Source: Clostridia bacterium (lineage in GTDB: Bacteria > Bacillota > Clostridia > UBA1381). Taken from it: a stretch of DNA of 64,000 bases. The notes beneath the pieces were generated by a model, which saw only the letters and a list, made by a program, of their open reading frames with translations, searched no databases and had not been told where the DNA came from. Shown one piece after another: positions 43,555 through 51,594 of the stretch. The stretch is from assembly GCA_900756545.1 (NCBI GenBank), contig CAAEKO010000043.1, positions 1 through 64,000 on the forward strand, written 5' to 3'. Position numbers and translations under genes: made by a program. The first letter of the stretch is position 1; each line of letters begins with the position of its first letter.

Positions 43555-44433
43555 TTACCAGCCGCGTCCCGCCATCAGGTCATTTTCGGGAATCTGGCGG
43601 ATGTCCAGAGAATCCATTGCCGTTCCCAAATCCTCGGAAACCTCAGCCAATACCTTCGGATCGTTATAATATGTGGTGGCTTTTACGATTGCCTCTGCAC
43701 GCTTCTGCGGATTGGAGGACTTAAAGATACCACTGCCTACAAAAATCCCGTCGCAGCCCATCTGCATCATCAGAGCCGCGTCCGCCGGCGTCGCGATACC
43801 GCCTGCCGCAAAATTGATAACCGGCAGCTTACCGTTTTCATGAACATACTTTACCAGATCAAAGGGCGCGCCGAAATCTTTGGCTATCGTCATCAGTTCT
43901 TCACTGGAAGCGGACTGCACCCGGCGCATATCCGTGAGCATGGTGCGCATATGCCGCACTGCCTCAACCACGTTACCTGTTCCCGCTTCACCCTTTGTCC
44001 GAATCATGGACGCGCCTTCACCGATCCGGCGCAGCGCCTCGCCCAGATTCCGGGCGCCGCATACAAACGGAACCTTGAATTTGGTTTTATCTACATGGTA
44101 TTCCTCGTCTGCCGGGGTCAAAACTTCACTTTCGTCAATATAGTCGATGCCCAGGCTTTCCAAAATCTGCGCCTCTACATAGTGGCCAATCCGTACCTTT
44201 GCCATAACCGGGATGGTAACCGCGGCCTGAATCTCCTTAATCATTTTCGGATCGGACATTCTGGCAACGCCGCCCTGCTTCCGAATATCAGAGGGCACGC
44301 GCTCCAGCGCCATAACCGCCACAGCTCCCGCCTTTTCAGCGATTTCGGCTTCCTTTGCGTTAACAACGTCCATAATGACGCCGCCCTTCAGCATTTGTGC
44401 AAGGTTTTTATTTAATCCATATCTTTCATTCAT
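43555..44433 (-). CDS. pdxS: Pyridoxal 5'-phosphate synthase lyase subunit PdxS
   Basis: The start at ATG 44433 follows AATGGAG and matches the family N-terminus, giving 292 residues, the usual length. It is an (alpha/beta)8 barrel that builds the pyridoxal phosphate ring. K79 in AKVRIGH forms the first Schiff base; K147 in RTKGEAGTGN and D22 are the other conserved catalytic residues. It assembles as a dodecamer with PdxT. An ATG seven codons upstream has no ribosome site. Confidence 0.97.
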   Translation of the reverse strand: MNERYGLNKNLAQMLKGGVIMDVVNAKEAEIAEKAGAVAVMALERVPSDIRKQGGVARMSDPKMIKEIQAAVTIPVMAKVRIGHYVEAQILESLGIDYIDESEVLTPADEEYHVDKTKFKVPFVCGARNLGEALRRIGEGASMIRTKGEAGTGNVVEAVRHMRTMLTDMRRVQSASSEELMTIAKDFGAPFDLVKYVHENGKLPVINFAAGGIATPADAALMMQMGCDGIFVGSGIFKSSNPQKRAEAIVKATTYYNDPKVLAEVSEDLGTAMDSLDIRQIPENDLMAGRGW

Positions 44434-44495
44434 GACTATACTCCATTCCGCCATTCACATGGCATAATTTTTCATTACCGTAAACATAGTATCGT

Positions 44496-45314
44496 TTAGT
44501 GTGCTTTCGGGTAAGAACCCAAAAATTTATAGGAGATCGTATTCTGCCGGAGCTTATCCAGCGCAAAATAGATCGCTGCGTCATCAATATTCCCGTCAAT
44601 ATCAATGAAAAAAATGTACCTGCCCAGCTCTGTTTTCACAGGCCGGGACTCAATCTTGATCATGTTGATATGATATGTTGAAAACAGCTCCAGCGCCCGG
44701 TAAAGGCTGCCCGGTGTGTTGTCCAAAATAAAGGCGATAGAGGTTTTGTCCCGCCCGGTTACCGCCATGCTTTGCTTTTTCTCCACGATCACAAACCGGG
44801 TGGAATTGTTCCGCTCATCTCCGCAGTCCGGCGCCAATACCGAAAGCCCATACAACTCGGCACAGCTTTTGGGGCCGATCATAGCCACGCTGCCGTCCCC
44901 GGCGGAAACCATTTCCGCCGCCTTTGCCGTAGAGTCTGTAAAACCGATCTCAATACCGGAAAAATCGTTATTGAGCATCTTCGAACACTGCCCAATGGGC
45001 TGCGGATGGGAAACAATTTTTTTAATCTGCTCCCGACATATCCCTGGCTTTACAATCAAATTTTCAGTAATTTTCAGAACATATTCGCCGGTTATAAATA
45101 AATCCACGTCAAAAGCCAGCGTATCCAGCGTAATATTGACGCTGCCCTCAATGGAATTCTCGATAGGAACGATCGCACGCTCTACCCGGCCCTTTTCTAC
45201 GCCCAATATCAAAGCGTAAATTGTAGCGAACTCCAAAAGCTCCTCCCGGCCTTCTGTGTATTTCTGCGCCGCCATATGGGAAAACGTCCCGGACGGCCCC
45301 AGATAGCCGATCAT
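44496..45314 (-). CDS. pheA: Prephenate dehydratase
   Basis: This 272-residue enzyme converts prephenate to phenylpyruvate in phenylalanine synthesis. The N-terminal half shows GYLGPSGTFSHMAAQ, ENSIEGSVN and SHPQPIGQC; the conserved catalytic region includes NNSTRFVIV. The C-terminal ACT domain (DNTPGSLYRALELF and KIESRP) senses phenylalanine, so feedback inhibition is likely. There is no chorismate mutase domain, so mutase activity must come from elsewhere. Its ATG overlaps the stop codon of aroF (ATGA), a sign of translational coupling. Confidence 0.96.
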   Translation of the reverse strand: MIGYLGPSGTFSHMAAQKYTEGREELLEFATIYALILGVEKGRVERAIVPIENSIEGSVNITLDTLAFDVDLFITGEYVLKITENLIVKPGICREQIKKIVSHPQPIGQCSKMLNNDFSGIEIGFTDSTAKAAEMVSAGDGSVAMIGPKSCAELYGLSVLAPDCGDERNNSTRFVIVEKKQSMAVTGRDKTSIAFILDNTPGSLYRALELFSTYHINMIKIESRPVKTELGRYIFFIDIDGNIDDAAIYFALDKLRQNTISYKFLGSYPKAH

Positions 45315-46324
45315 AAAGTACGGCCGACAGCTTCCGCAATCGGCTTCAGCTCGCGCATCAGCTCGGAGAATCTATCCGGTGTGATGGACTGCTCGCCGTC
45401 AGACATTGCCTTTTCCGGGCAGTTGTGCACCTCGATCATCAGACCGTCCGCGCCTGCTGCAATTGCGCCTTTGGCCAGTGCCGGCACATATTTATAGGTG
45501 CCCGCCGCATGAGAGGGGTCCGCGATAATCGGCAGATGCGACAGTTCTTTTGTCACCGGGACTGCGCTTACGTCAAAAGTGTTCCGCGTAGAAGGCTCAA
45601 ACGTCCGGATGCCCCGTTCGCACAAAATTACCTGCTCGTTGCCTTCGGACATAATATATTCCGCCGCCATGAGCCATTCTTCTATGGTAGAGGACAGGCC
45701 GCGCTTCAGAAGAATCGGTTTATTATATTTGCCCACCTCACGAAGAAGCTTGAAATTCTGCATGTTCCTGGCGCCGATCTGCATAATGTCTGCATATTCT
45801 GCAACCAGCTCTACATCCCGTGTATCCAGAACTTCAGTACAGATGGGCATTCCGGTCTCGTCACCGGCGTTGCGCATGATTTTCAGGCCGTCTCCCTCCA
45901 GTCCGGCAAAGGAGTATGGGGATGACCGGGGTTTAAACGCGCCGCCCCGCAGGATATTCGCACCGGCTGCCTGCACGCTCTTGGCAATACTGGTAAACTG
46001 CTCCTGGCTTTCAATTGCACACGGGCCGGCAAATACCGCCAGCGACTTCCCGCCGATTTCAACACCCTTGACCGTAATCACTGTGGGGTCCTTTTTCAGT
46101 TCCTTGCCTGCCAGCTTATACGGCCGCATAATGGGCACGACATTTTCCACGCCAGCCATCATCAGCATCTGGTTCATACTTAGCCTGCGTTTATCCCCGA
46201 TCGCGCCGATAATCGCTTTCTTTTCACCGTAGATCGGATGCGTCTGAAACCCATAATCGGCCAGCTGTTTCTCAACCGCCGCAATTTCTTGTGCGGTAGC
46301 GTCGTTACGCATAATAATAATCAT
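45311..46324 (-). CDS. aroF: 3-deoxy-7-phosphoheptulonate synthase (DAHP synthase)
   Basis: This 337-residue enzyme starts the shikimate pathway by joining phosphoenolpyruvate and erythrose 4-phosphate. The N-terminal ferredoxin-like regulatory domain (about residues 1-70, IIIMRNDATAQEIAAVEKQL at its start) marks it as a type I-beta enzyme like that of Thermotoga or Bacillus, without a fused chorismate mutase. The catalytic domain shows FAGPCAIES, GGAFKPRSSPYSF, ILLKRGLSST and IADPSHAAGT (metal and substrate sites). It overlaps pheA by four bases. The upstream promoter is divergent from purF. Confidence 0.96.
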   Translation of the reverse strand: MIIIMRNDATAQEIAAVEKQLADYGFQTHPIYGEKKAIIGAIGDKRRLSMNQMLMMAGVENVVPIMRPYKLAGKELKKDPTVITVKGVEIGGKSLAVFAGPCAIESQEQFTSIAKSVQAAGANILRGGAFKPRSSPYSFAGLEGDGLKIMRNAGDETGMPICTEVLDTRDVELVAEYADIMQIGARNMQNFKLLREVGKYNKPILLKRGLSSTIEEWLMAAEYIMSEGNEQVILCERGIRTFEPSTRNTFDVSAVPVTKELSHLPIIADPSHAAGTYKYVPALAKGAIAAGADGLMIEVHNCPEKAMSDGEQSITPDRFSELMRELKPIAEAVGRTL

Positions 46325-46393
46325 TTTGCTACACTCCCTTTACTGTGTGCGGACTGTCTGAAAAAAAACCTGCGTCTGCACGTTCATGCCCAC

Positions 46394-46423
46394 ATTATAC
46401 CACGAAAAAACCCTTTCATGCAA
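46394..46423 (-). promoter_or_regulatory. Promoter of aroF-pheA
   Basis: On the minus strand TTGCAT (46418-46423), 18 bp and TATAAT (46394-46399), with TG just before the -10 (extended -10), lie about 70 bases upstream of aroF. Confidence 0.75.
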
Positions 46424-46513
46424 CGCTTCAGAAAAAAATTCAGAAAATTCAACAAAAGATACTTTAATTTCATTCCCAAAATCGTGAGTATAAATACAAA
46501 TTTCAATCAGATA

Positions 46514-46542
46514 TTGCTATTTACAAAAAAAAATAGTATAAT
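46514..46542 (+). promoter_or_regulatory. Promoter of purF
   Basis: TTGCTA (46514-46519), 17 bp and a perfect TATAAT (46537-46542) lie 40 bases upstream of the purF start. No purine riboswitch was recognised between them. Confidence 0.7.
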
Positions 46543-46581
46543 TAAGCTGATAAAAATCCGAATCCTATAGGAGGACTACGT

Positions 46582-47970
46582 ATGAGTTTGAATGAAAAGT
46601 TGGGTGAAGAATGCGGCGTTTTCGCGATTTATGACCCTGCCGGCGACGTTGCCCACAGTACTTATTACGCGCTGTATGCGCTGCAGCACAGAGGGCAGGA
46701 AAGCTGTGGTATCGCTGTGAACCATAATCTGGAGATTTCCCATTACAAAGACATGGGGCTTGTGAACGAAGTATTCACCGAAGACATCCTAGCCAAGCTG
46801 GAGGGCACCATGGCGGTGGGCCATGTCCGGTATTCCACCACCGGCGAATCCCAGCGTGAAAATTCCCAGCCGCTCGTCCTGCGCTATATCAAAGGGAATC
46901 TCGCCCTGGCCCATAACGGCAACTTGATTAACAGCAAAGAATTATGGCAGGAGCTGAGCCATAACGGGGCGATTTTCCAGACCTCTACGGATACGGAGGC
47001 CATTGCCTACATGATTGCCCGTGCCCGCTTGAACACCGGCAGTATCGAAAGAGCGATTGAGCAAACCATCGGAAAGCTGAAGGGCGCGTTTTCCCTGATT
47101 GTCATGAGCTCTCAAAAGCTTATCGCCGCCCGGGACCCCTGGGGTTTTCGTCCGCTGAGCATGGGGCGCAAGGGCGACGCGATTGTTTTTGCTTCTGAAA
47201 CCTGTGCATTTGACAGCATCGGCGCAGATTTTGTCCGCGACCTGAAGCCCGGTGAAATCGTTGTTGTCCAGAACGGCGAGATTCGGACAATCGATACCTA
47301 CGTCAATACGCAAAAGCATGGTTTTTGTATTTTTGAATACCTGTATTTTGCCCGTCCCGACAGTGTCATGGAAGGTCAGATGGCGCATGACGCCCGGAAG
47401 CTTGCGGGAAAATATCTCTGGGAAGAGGATCCCATTGCGGCGGACGTCGTCATCGGCGTACCGGATTCCGGCGTCAGCGCTGCTTTAGGCTACAGCGAGG
47501 CCTCCGGGATTCCATATGGTATTGGGTTTGTAAAAAACAAATATATCGGCAGAACCTTCATCCAGCCTCAGCAATCTATGCGTGAAAACTCTGTCCGGAT
47601 TAAGCTGAATGTTCTGAAAAGCACAGTTGAAGGCAAACGGGTCGTTATGGTAGACGATTCTATCGTCCGGGGAACCACCTCAAAGCGGATCGTAAACCTT
47701 CTGCGCCGGGCCGGCGCCAAGGAAGTCCATGTCCGCTCTGCGGCGCCCGCTTTCAAATGGCCCTGCTATTTTGGTACGGACGTACCCTCCAAAGACCAGC
47801 TGATTGCCTGCAACTATACGCTGGATGAGATTTGTGAACAGATCAATGCGGACAGCGTGAAGTTCCTGAGCATTGAAGCCCTCCACAAAATTGCGCCGGA
47901 CGCACACTGCGACGGCTTCTGTGACGGCTGTTTTACTGGGAAGTATCCTTTGGATGTGGACGCCGATTAA
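46582..47970 (+). CDS. purF: Amidophosphoribosyltransferase PurF
   Basis: This 462-residue enzyme makes phosphoribosylamine, the first step of purine synthesis, from PRPP and glutamine. A ten-residue propeptide ends before the N-terminal nucleophile C11 (GEECGVFAIY). The PRPP site is VVMVDDSIVRGTTS. Four cysteines at the places that bind a 4Fe-4S cluster in the Bacillus enzyme are present: one in HGFCIFEYLYFARPD, one in KWPCYFG, and two in FCDGCFTG. AGGAGG precedes the ATG. Other pur genes are not next to it, which is unusual but known. It ends at a strong terminator. Confidence 0.97.
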   Translation: MSLNEKLGEECGVFAIYDPAGDVAHSTYYALYALQHRGQESCGIAVNHNLEISHYKDMGLVNEVFTEDILAKLEGTMAVGHVRYSTTGESQRENSQPLVLRYIKGNLALAHNGNLINSKELWQELSHNGAIFQTSTDTEAIAYMIARARLNTGSIERAIEQTIGKLKGAFSLIVMSSQKLIAARDPWGFRPLSMGRKGDAIVFASETCAFDSIGADFVRDLKPGEIVVVQNGEIRTIDTYVNTQKHGFCIFEYLYFARPDSVMEGQMAHDARKLAGKYLWEEDPIAADVVIGVPDSGVSAALGYSEASGIPYGIGFVKNKYIGRTFIQPQQSMRENSVRIKLNVLKSTVEGKRVVMVDDSIVRGTTSKRIVNLLRRAGAKEVHVRSAAPAFKWPCYFGTDVPSKDQLIACNYTLDEICEQINADSVKFLSIEALHKIAPDAHCDGFCDGCFTGKYPLDVDAD

Positions 47971-47980
47971 TCGCAAATGT

Positions 47981-48015
47981 AAAAGCACAGGCAGCTTATC
48001 CGCCTGTGCTTTTGA
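47981..48015 (+). terminator. Terminator of purF
   Basis: A 12-bp perfect stem (AAAAGCACAGGC/GCCTGTGCTTTT) with a nine-base loop lies 11 bases after the purF stop codon. Confidence 0.85.
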
Positions 48016-48065
48016 TTTATCTGATTTTAAGGTTTTGAAAATAGGGATAGTTAACGTGTAAAACG

Positions 48066-48091
48066 AAAAAAACGCCGTGCAAAACGGCGTT
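48066..48091 (-). terminator. Terminator of the ferredoxin gene
   Basis: The stem AACGCCGT/ACGGCGTT (48071-48091) is followed on the minus strand by a run of T, 30 bases beyond the ferredoxin stop codon. Confidence 0.8.
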
Positions 48092-48120
48092 TTGAACATG
48101 CCAAAACAGAATGAAAAGAC

Positions 48121-48291
48121 TTACGCCTGTTCAGGAGCACCTACCGGACAAACACCAGCGCAAGCGCCGCATTCGATGCAGGTAGCTTCGTCGATTACAT
48201 ACTGAGAATCCCCCTCTGAAATAGCACTAACCGGACATTCAGCCGCGCAAGCGCCACAGCTGATGCAAGCATCATTGATTTTATATGCCAT
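48121..48291 (-). CDS. 2[4Fe-4S] ferredoxin
   Basis: The start is ATG 48291, after AAGGAGGTG; the resulting protein has only 56 residues. It carries two C-x-x-C-x-x-C-x-x-x-CP motifs (CISCGACAAECP and CIECGACAGVCP), giving two 4Fe-4S clusters in a clostridial ferredoxin fold. It shuttles low-potential electrons to enzymes such as pyruvate:ferredoxin oxidoreductase or hydrogenase. An anaerobic lifestyle is implied. The gene is single with its own terminator. Confidence 0.95.
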   Translation of the reverse strand: MAYKINDACISCGACAAECPVSAISEGDSQYVIDEATCIECGACAGVCPVGAPEQA

Positions 48292-48484
48292 GGAAAACAC
48301 CTCCTTCGTTAAATACATCTCTATTATACCATAGCCGCAAAGCGGCAAAATAGTATAACTGTTGCCCATGGGCGACTTCCAGCCAAAGATGAGGAAATTT
48401 TCCACACAGGCACAGCGAATCAAGCTGTATAGTACCAGCTCTGCTAATATTATAGCATACTATTTTAATATAATCAAGTTTTTT

Positions 48485-49339
48485 TCAGATTTCTTCGCGG
48501 TTTTTGTTCCGCTCTCTGTCGCGGTTGTTATTTTTGATAATCTTGACCTGATCTACCGGGAATTCCTGTAACGCGGTTTCCTTTTCTGAGTCTATCCTAA
48601 CCTTTAAAAGTCCCTTTAACAGGCTTACATACTCTACCGTTCCCCGGCCCGCTGGTGTTTCTACGACCGCGCCCTGCCGCGGAGTAATCTTCAAAAGCTT
48701 TTCATAGGCCGCCTGCTCGTAGTTCAAGCAGCACATCAGTCTTCCGCAGGCGCCGGAGATTTTTGTAGGGTTCAGGCTAAGCCCCTGCTCCTTTGCCATT
48801 TTGATAGATACCGGCTCAAACTCCCCCAAAAATTGGGAACAGCATAGCGACCGTCCGCATATACCGATACTTCCAACCGTCTTAGACTCATCCCGGACGC
48901 CGATCTGCCGCAGTTCAATCCTCGTTTTAAATACTGTGGCCAAATCCTTAACCAGCTCCCGGAAATCAATCCGACCGTCCGCAGTAAAATAAAACAAGAT
49001 TTTCGAACCGTCAAAGGTGTATTCTACCTCCACAAGCTTCATTTCCAGCTTATGCTTTTTGATTTTCTCCACACAAACCGCAAAAGCGTCCTTTTCTTTT
49101 TTCCGGTTATCCTCATGCCGCTGGATATCCTCATTCGTGGCTATACGAATAACATTTTTCAGCGGCTTCGTAATATTCTGCTCCGAAATTTCATGCTTTT
49201 CTACTACTACTTCACCAAGCTCGATTCCCCGGGCTGTTTCTACAACCACCCAGCTGCCTTTAGAAATGGACAATTCGCCGGGATTAAAATGATAAACCTT
49301 GCCTACCGGCTTAAACCTAACGCCTACTATATTTGTCAT
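48485..49339 (-). CDS. ricT: RicT/YaaT-like PSP1 domain protein
   Basis: I choose ATG 49339 (GGAGGAG before it; 284 residues). The PSP1 domain contains cysteine motifs GICGRSLCCSQF and GACGRLMCCLNY, which in the RicAFT complex of Bacillus bind 4Fe-4S clusters. That complex controls RNase Y-dependent mRNA processing and sporulation/competence. The sequence also has the conserved FYFTADGRIDFRELVKDLA segment. It overlaps the upstream membrane protein gene by 23 bases, so the two are translated together. RicA and RicF are not encoded in the window. Confidence 0.93.
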   Translation of the reverse strand: MTNIVGVRFKPVGKVYHFNPGELSISKGSWVVVETARGIELGEVVVEKHEISEQNITKPLKNVIRIATNEDIQRHEDNRKKEKDAFAVCVEKIKKHKLEMKLVEVEYTFDGSKILFYFTADGRIDFRELVKDLATVFKTRIELRQIGVRDESKTVGSIGICGRSLCCSQFLGEFEPVSIKMAKEQGLSLNPTKISGACGRLMCCLNYEQAAYEKLLKITPRQGAVVETPAGRGTVEYVSLLKGLLKVRIDSEKETALQEFPVDQVKIIKNNNRDRERNKNREEI

Positions 49340-49781
49340 GCACACACTCCTCCAAAAGCCGCGCCAGCTCCGCATCCGGCTCACAGGCTATGGCCTTATC
49401 TTTTTCATATACGATATAACATGTATTCTTTCCCGGAAAAATTCGGACGCACATATTCCGGCAGTCCTTCACATCCGGCTTTTTTCCGAAATATACGCCG
49501 TTTATATTCTTCCGCAGAAAGGAAGTTGTCTTGATTTTATGGCCGGTACGCCGTTCCGCAAAAAAACGCTCGTCATCCAGCTTATACTCAAAGGACACAG
49601 CGTAATGCTGATAAATCAGAAATACAAGGGCGCAGCATAAAACAATCAAGGTCGCTTCCTTGACCAGCGGTACGCCCGGCAGGAAAAACCGGAAAATATC
49701 GTTGACCAGCGCTACGGCAACCACCATTGCCAACACCCGCAAAAACTCTTTTTTTCCCGCTTTGTTCGTCTGTACATACAT
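49317..49781 (-). CDS. Two-helix membrane protein of unknown function
   Basis: The 154-residue protein begins with a basic stretch (NKAGKKEFLR), then two membrane helices (about 14-35 and 43-60). The remaining 90 residues form a soluble, probably PH-like beta domain with FEYKLDDERFF and NTCYIVYEKDKAI. I do not recognise a family name. It lies between radA and ricT and overlaps ricT, suggesting a link to that process. AAAGGAG precedes the start. Confidence 0.75.
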   Translation of the reverse strand: MYVQTNKAGKKEFLRVLAMVVAVALVNDIFRFFLPGVPLVKEATLIVLCCALVFLIYQHYAVSFEYKLDDERFFAERRTGHKIKTTSFLRKNINGVYFGKKPDVKDCRNMCVRIFPGKNTCYIVYEKDKAIACEPDAELARLLEECVHDKYSRR

Positions 49782-49868
49782 CCCGCACCGCTCCTTTTAT
49801 CAAACCTGATTATATTATAAATCCAGTTTAATGTCAAGGCCTCTATGCTTTCATCTATTTAAGTCAAA

Positions 49869-51230
49869 TTATTTCTTGCGGATCAGCGCCATAGCCTCCG
49901 CCAGTGTGGACACGCCGAATACAGCGACGCCCTCCGGCTTTCGGATTCCCCGCATAGAGAGCTTCGGCACAACTGCGCTCCGAAATCCCATTTTTGCCGC
50001 TTCGGCAAGACGCTTTTCCAATCTTGCTACGCTCCGCAGCTCGCCGCCTAACCCCACCTCGCCGATAAACACCATGTCGCTGGGGATTTTCGTGTCTGTC
50101 TGCCCGGTCACAATGGCGGCGCATATCCCAAGGTCTACCGCCGTTTCATCAATCCGCAGGCCGCCGGCTACGTTAATATACACATCGGAGTTAGACAGAT
50201 TTACTCTAGCCCGTTTTTCCAGTACCGCGATCATCAAAATCACCCGGTTTAGGTCAATGCCGGATGACATCCGGCGGGGATTGCCGAACCCCGTAGGCGT
50301 GACCAGAGCCTGAATTTCCGCTAATACGCCCCGGCTCCCTTCCATGGTACAGACCACACTGCTGCCGGAGGCGTTTTCCGGCCTGCCCTCCAAAAGCATA
50401 GCCGACGGATTTTCCACCTCTACCAGACCTTCATTTTCCATCTGAAAAACGCCGATTTCATTGGTGGAGCCAAACCTGTTTTTCACTGCCCGCAGAATTC
50501 GGAAGCTCATCTGCCGGTCGCCTTCAAAATATAGCACGCAGTCTACCATGTGCTCCAATATCCTCGGCCCGGCCAGAGCGCCGTCCTTCGTAACATGGCC
50601 CACAATAAACATGGCCGTATGGCTCTGCTTTGCGATCCGCATAAAAGCATTGGTAGCCTCCCGAACCTGAGGCACACTGCCCGCCGCCGATGCAATATCC
50701 TCCCGGTGCATGGTCTGGATAGAGTCGATAATTACCACATCCGGCTGGATTTCATTGATGTATTCCAAAACCGCTTCCACATCATTTTCCGCAATCAGAT
50801 ATAAATTTCCACTGGAAACCCCCAGACGTTCCGCCCGGATTTTGATTTGCCGCTCCGATTCTTCTCCCGACACATACAAAATCTTGCGCTCCTGCCCTAC
50901 CTTCTCACAAATTTGCAGTAGCAGCGTAGATTTCCCAATTCCCGGATCGCCGCCCACCAGAATCAGCGAGCCTTTGACGATACCGCCGCCCAGAACCCTG
51001 TCCAGCTCCTTCATGCCTGTTAGATAGCGCTCCTCGTTGTCCGCCTGTATGTCTCGGATACGCTGCGGCGCTCTGCGGGGCGCAGCATTCATTTTTTTCG
51101 CAATCGGCTTCTGCTCTGTCATGACAGTTTCCTGTAAAGTGTTCCATTTCTCACAGCCCGGACATTTCCCCATCCATTTTGCGGACTGGTATCCGCACTC
51201 CGAGCATATATATGTCGTTTTCGACTTCAT
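49869..51230 (-). CDS. radA: DNA repair protein RadA
   Basis: This 453-residue protein processes recombination intermediates with RecA. It has an N-terminal zinc finger (CSECGYQSAKWMGKCPGC), a RecA-like ATPase with Walker A GGDPGIGKST and Walker B (VVIIDSIQTM), the RadA-specific KNRFGST motif, and a C-terminal Lon-like domain with DVYINVAGGLRIDE and GLGGELRSVARLEKRL. Its promoter lies at 51265-51293. It is divergent from glyQS, with DnaA-box-like repeats between. Confidence 0.97.
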   Translation of the reverse strand: MKSKTTYICSECGYQSAKWMGKCPGCEKWNTLQETVMTEQKPIAKKMNAAPRRAPQRIRDIQADNEERYLTGMKELDRVLGGGIVKGSLILVGGDPGIGKSTLLLQICEKVGQERKILYVSGEESERQIKIRAERLGVSSGNLYLIAENDVEAVLEYINEIQPDVVIIDSIQTMHREDIASAAGSVPQVREATNAFMRIAKQSHTAMFIVGHVTKDGALAGPRILEHMVDCVLYFEGDRQMSFRILRAVKNRFGSTNEIGVFQMENEGLVEVENPSAMLLEGRPENASGSSVVCTMEGSRGVLAEIQALVTPTGFGNPRRMSSGIDLNRVILMIAVLEKRARVNLSNSDVYINVAGGLRIDETAVDLGICAAIVTGQTDTKIPSDMVFIGEVGLGGELRSVARLEKRLAEAAKMGFRSAVVPKLSMRGIRKPEGVAVFGVSTLAEAMALIRKK

Positions 51231-51264
51231 AAGTATTTTCTCCGCCCTTCCCTGATTTGTCTAT

Positions 51265-51293
51265 ATTATATCATAGATTTAGGCCATATTCAA
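51265..51293 (-). promoter_or_regulatory. Promoter of radA
   Basis: On the minus strand TTGAAT (51288-51293), 17 bp and TATAAT (51265-51270) lie about 35 bases before the radA start codon. Confidence 0.75.
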
Positions 51294-51353
51294 CAGATAT
51301 TATTTTTGTTCGATTAACATAATCTTGTTTACAATTTGATTACGAAATCAAAC

Positions 51354-51477
51354 TTATCCACGTTATCCACACAGTTATCCACACCCCGACGCCATTTATA
51401 CACGAAAAAATGCTGGCTTTTGCCGTTTTTTGCATAAAATGCTGCATAATCCTGATAAGTTATCCACGTTATCCACA
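51354..51477 (+). other. Cluster of six DnaA-box-like 9-mers
   Basis: All six boxes read the same way on +. They are TTATCCACG (51354), TTATCCACA (51363), TTATCCACA (51375), TTATACACG (51396, one mismatch), TTATCCACG (51460) and TTATCCACA (51469). The pair CG-CA in direct tandem occurs twice. A strongly AT-rich stretch lies on the left (51260-51350). The 9-mer TTATCCACA is the DnaA consensus in E. coli and Bacillus. The region may be a secondary DnaA-binding site that titrates DnaA or controls radA and glyQS, or part of an origin; no dnaA gene is present in the window. Confidence 0.75.
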
Positions 51478-51531
51478 GTTTACATAAATTACATGCAGGT
51501 TGTTCGCTTTATAGAAATATCCGGGAAAACC

Positions 51532-51560
51532 TTGACGTTTTGTGCGGAATCTGATAAACT
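51532..51560 (+). promoter_or_regulatory. Promoter of glyQS
   Basis: TTGACG (51532-51537), 17 bp and TAAACT (51555-51560) lie 35 bases before the start codon. The leader is too short for a T-box, a control device often found on aminoacyl-tRNA synthetase genes in Firmicutes. Confidence 0.65.
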
Positions 51561-51594
51561 GTATCTATATAATTTTTAACGGAAGGTGCAGAAT

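Noticed and set aside
43504..44415. 303-codon plus-strand frame opposite pdxS
   Set aside because: PdxS is certain; the frame is the antisense image of its codons.
46424..46513. Purine riboswitch or PurR box before purF
   Set aside because: No conserved purine aptamer core or PurBox pair was seen in the AT-rich stretch.
51480..51594. T-box leader for glyQS
   Set aside because: Only about 30 bases of leader RNA remain between promoter and start codon, and no T-box sequence is present.
51231..51594. Chromosomal replication origin
   Set aside because: DnaA boxes are clear but no dnaA, dnaN or rpmH genes lie nearby and gene orientation does not switch cleanly, so it is reported only as a DnaA-box cluster.
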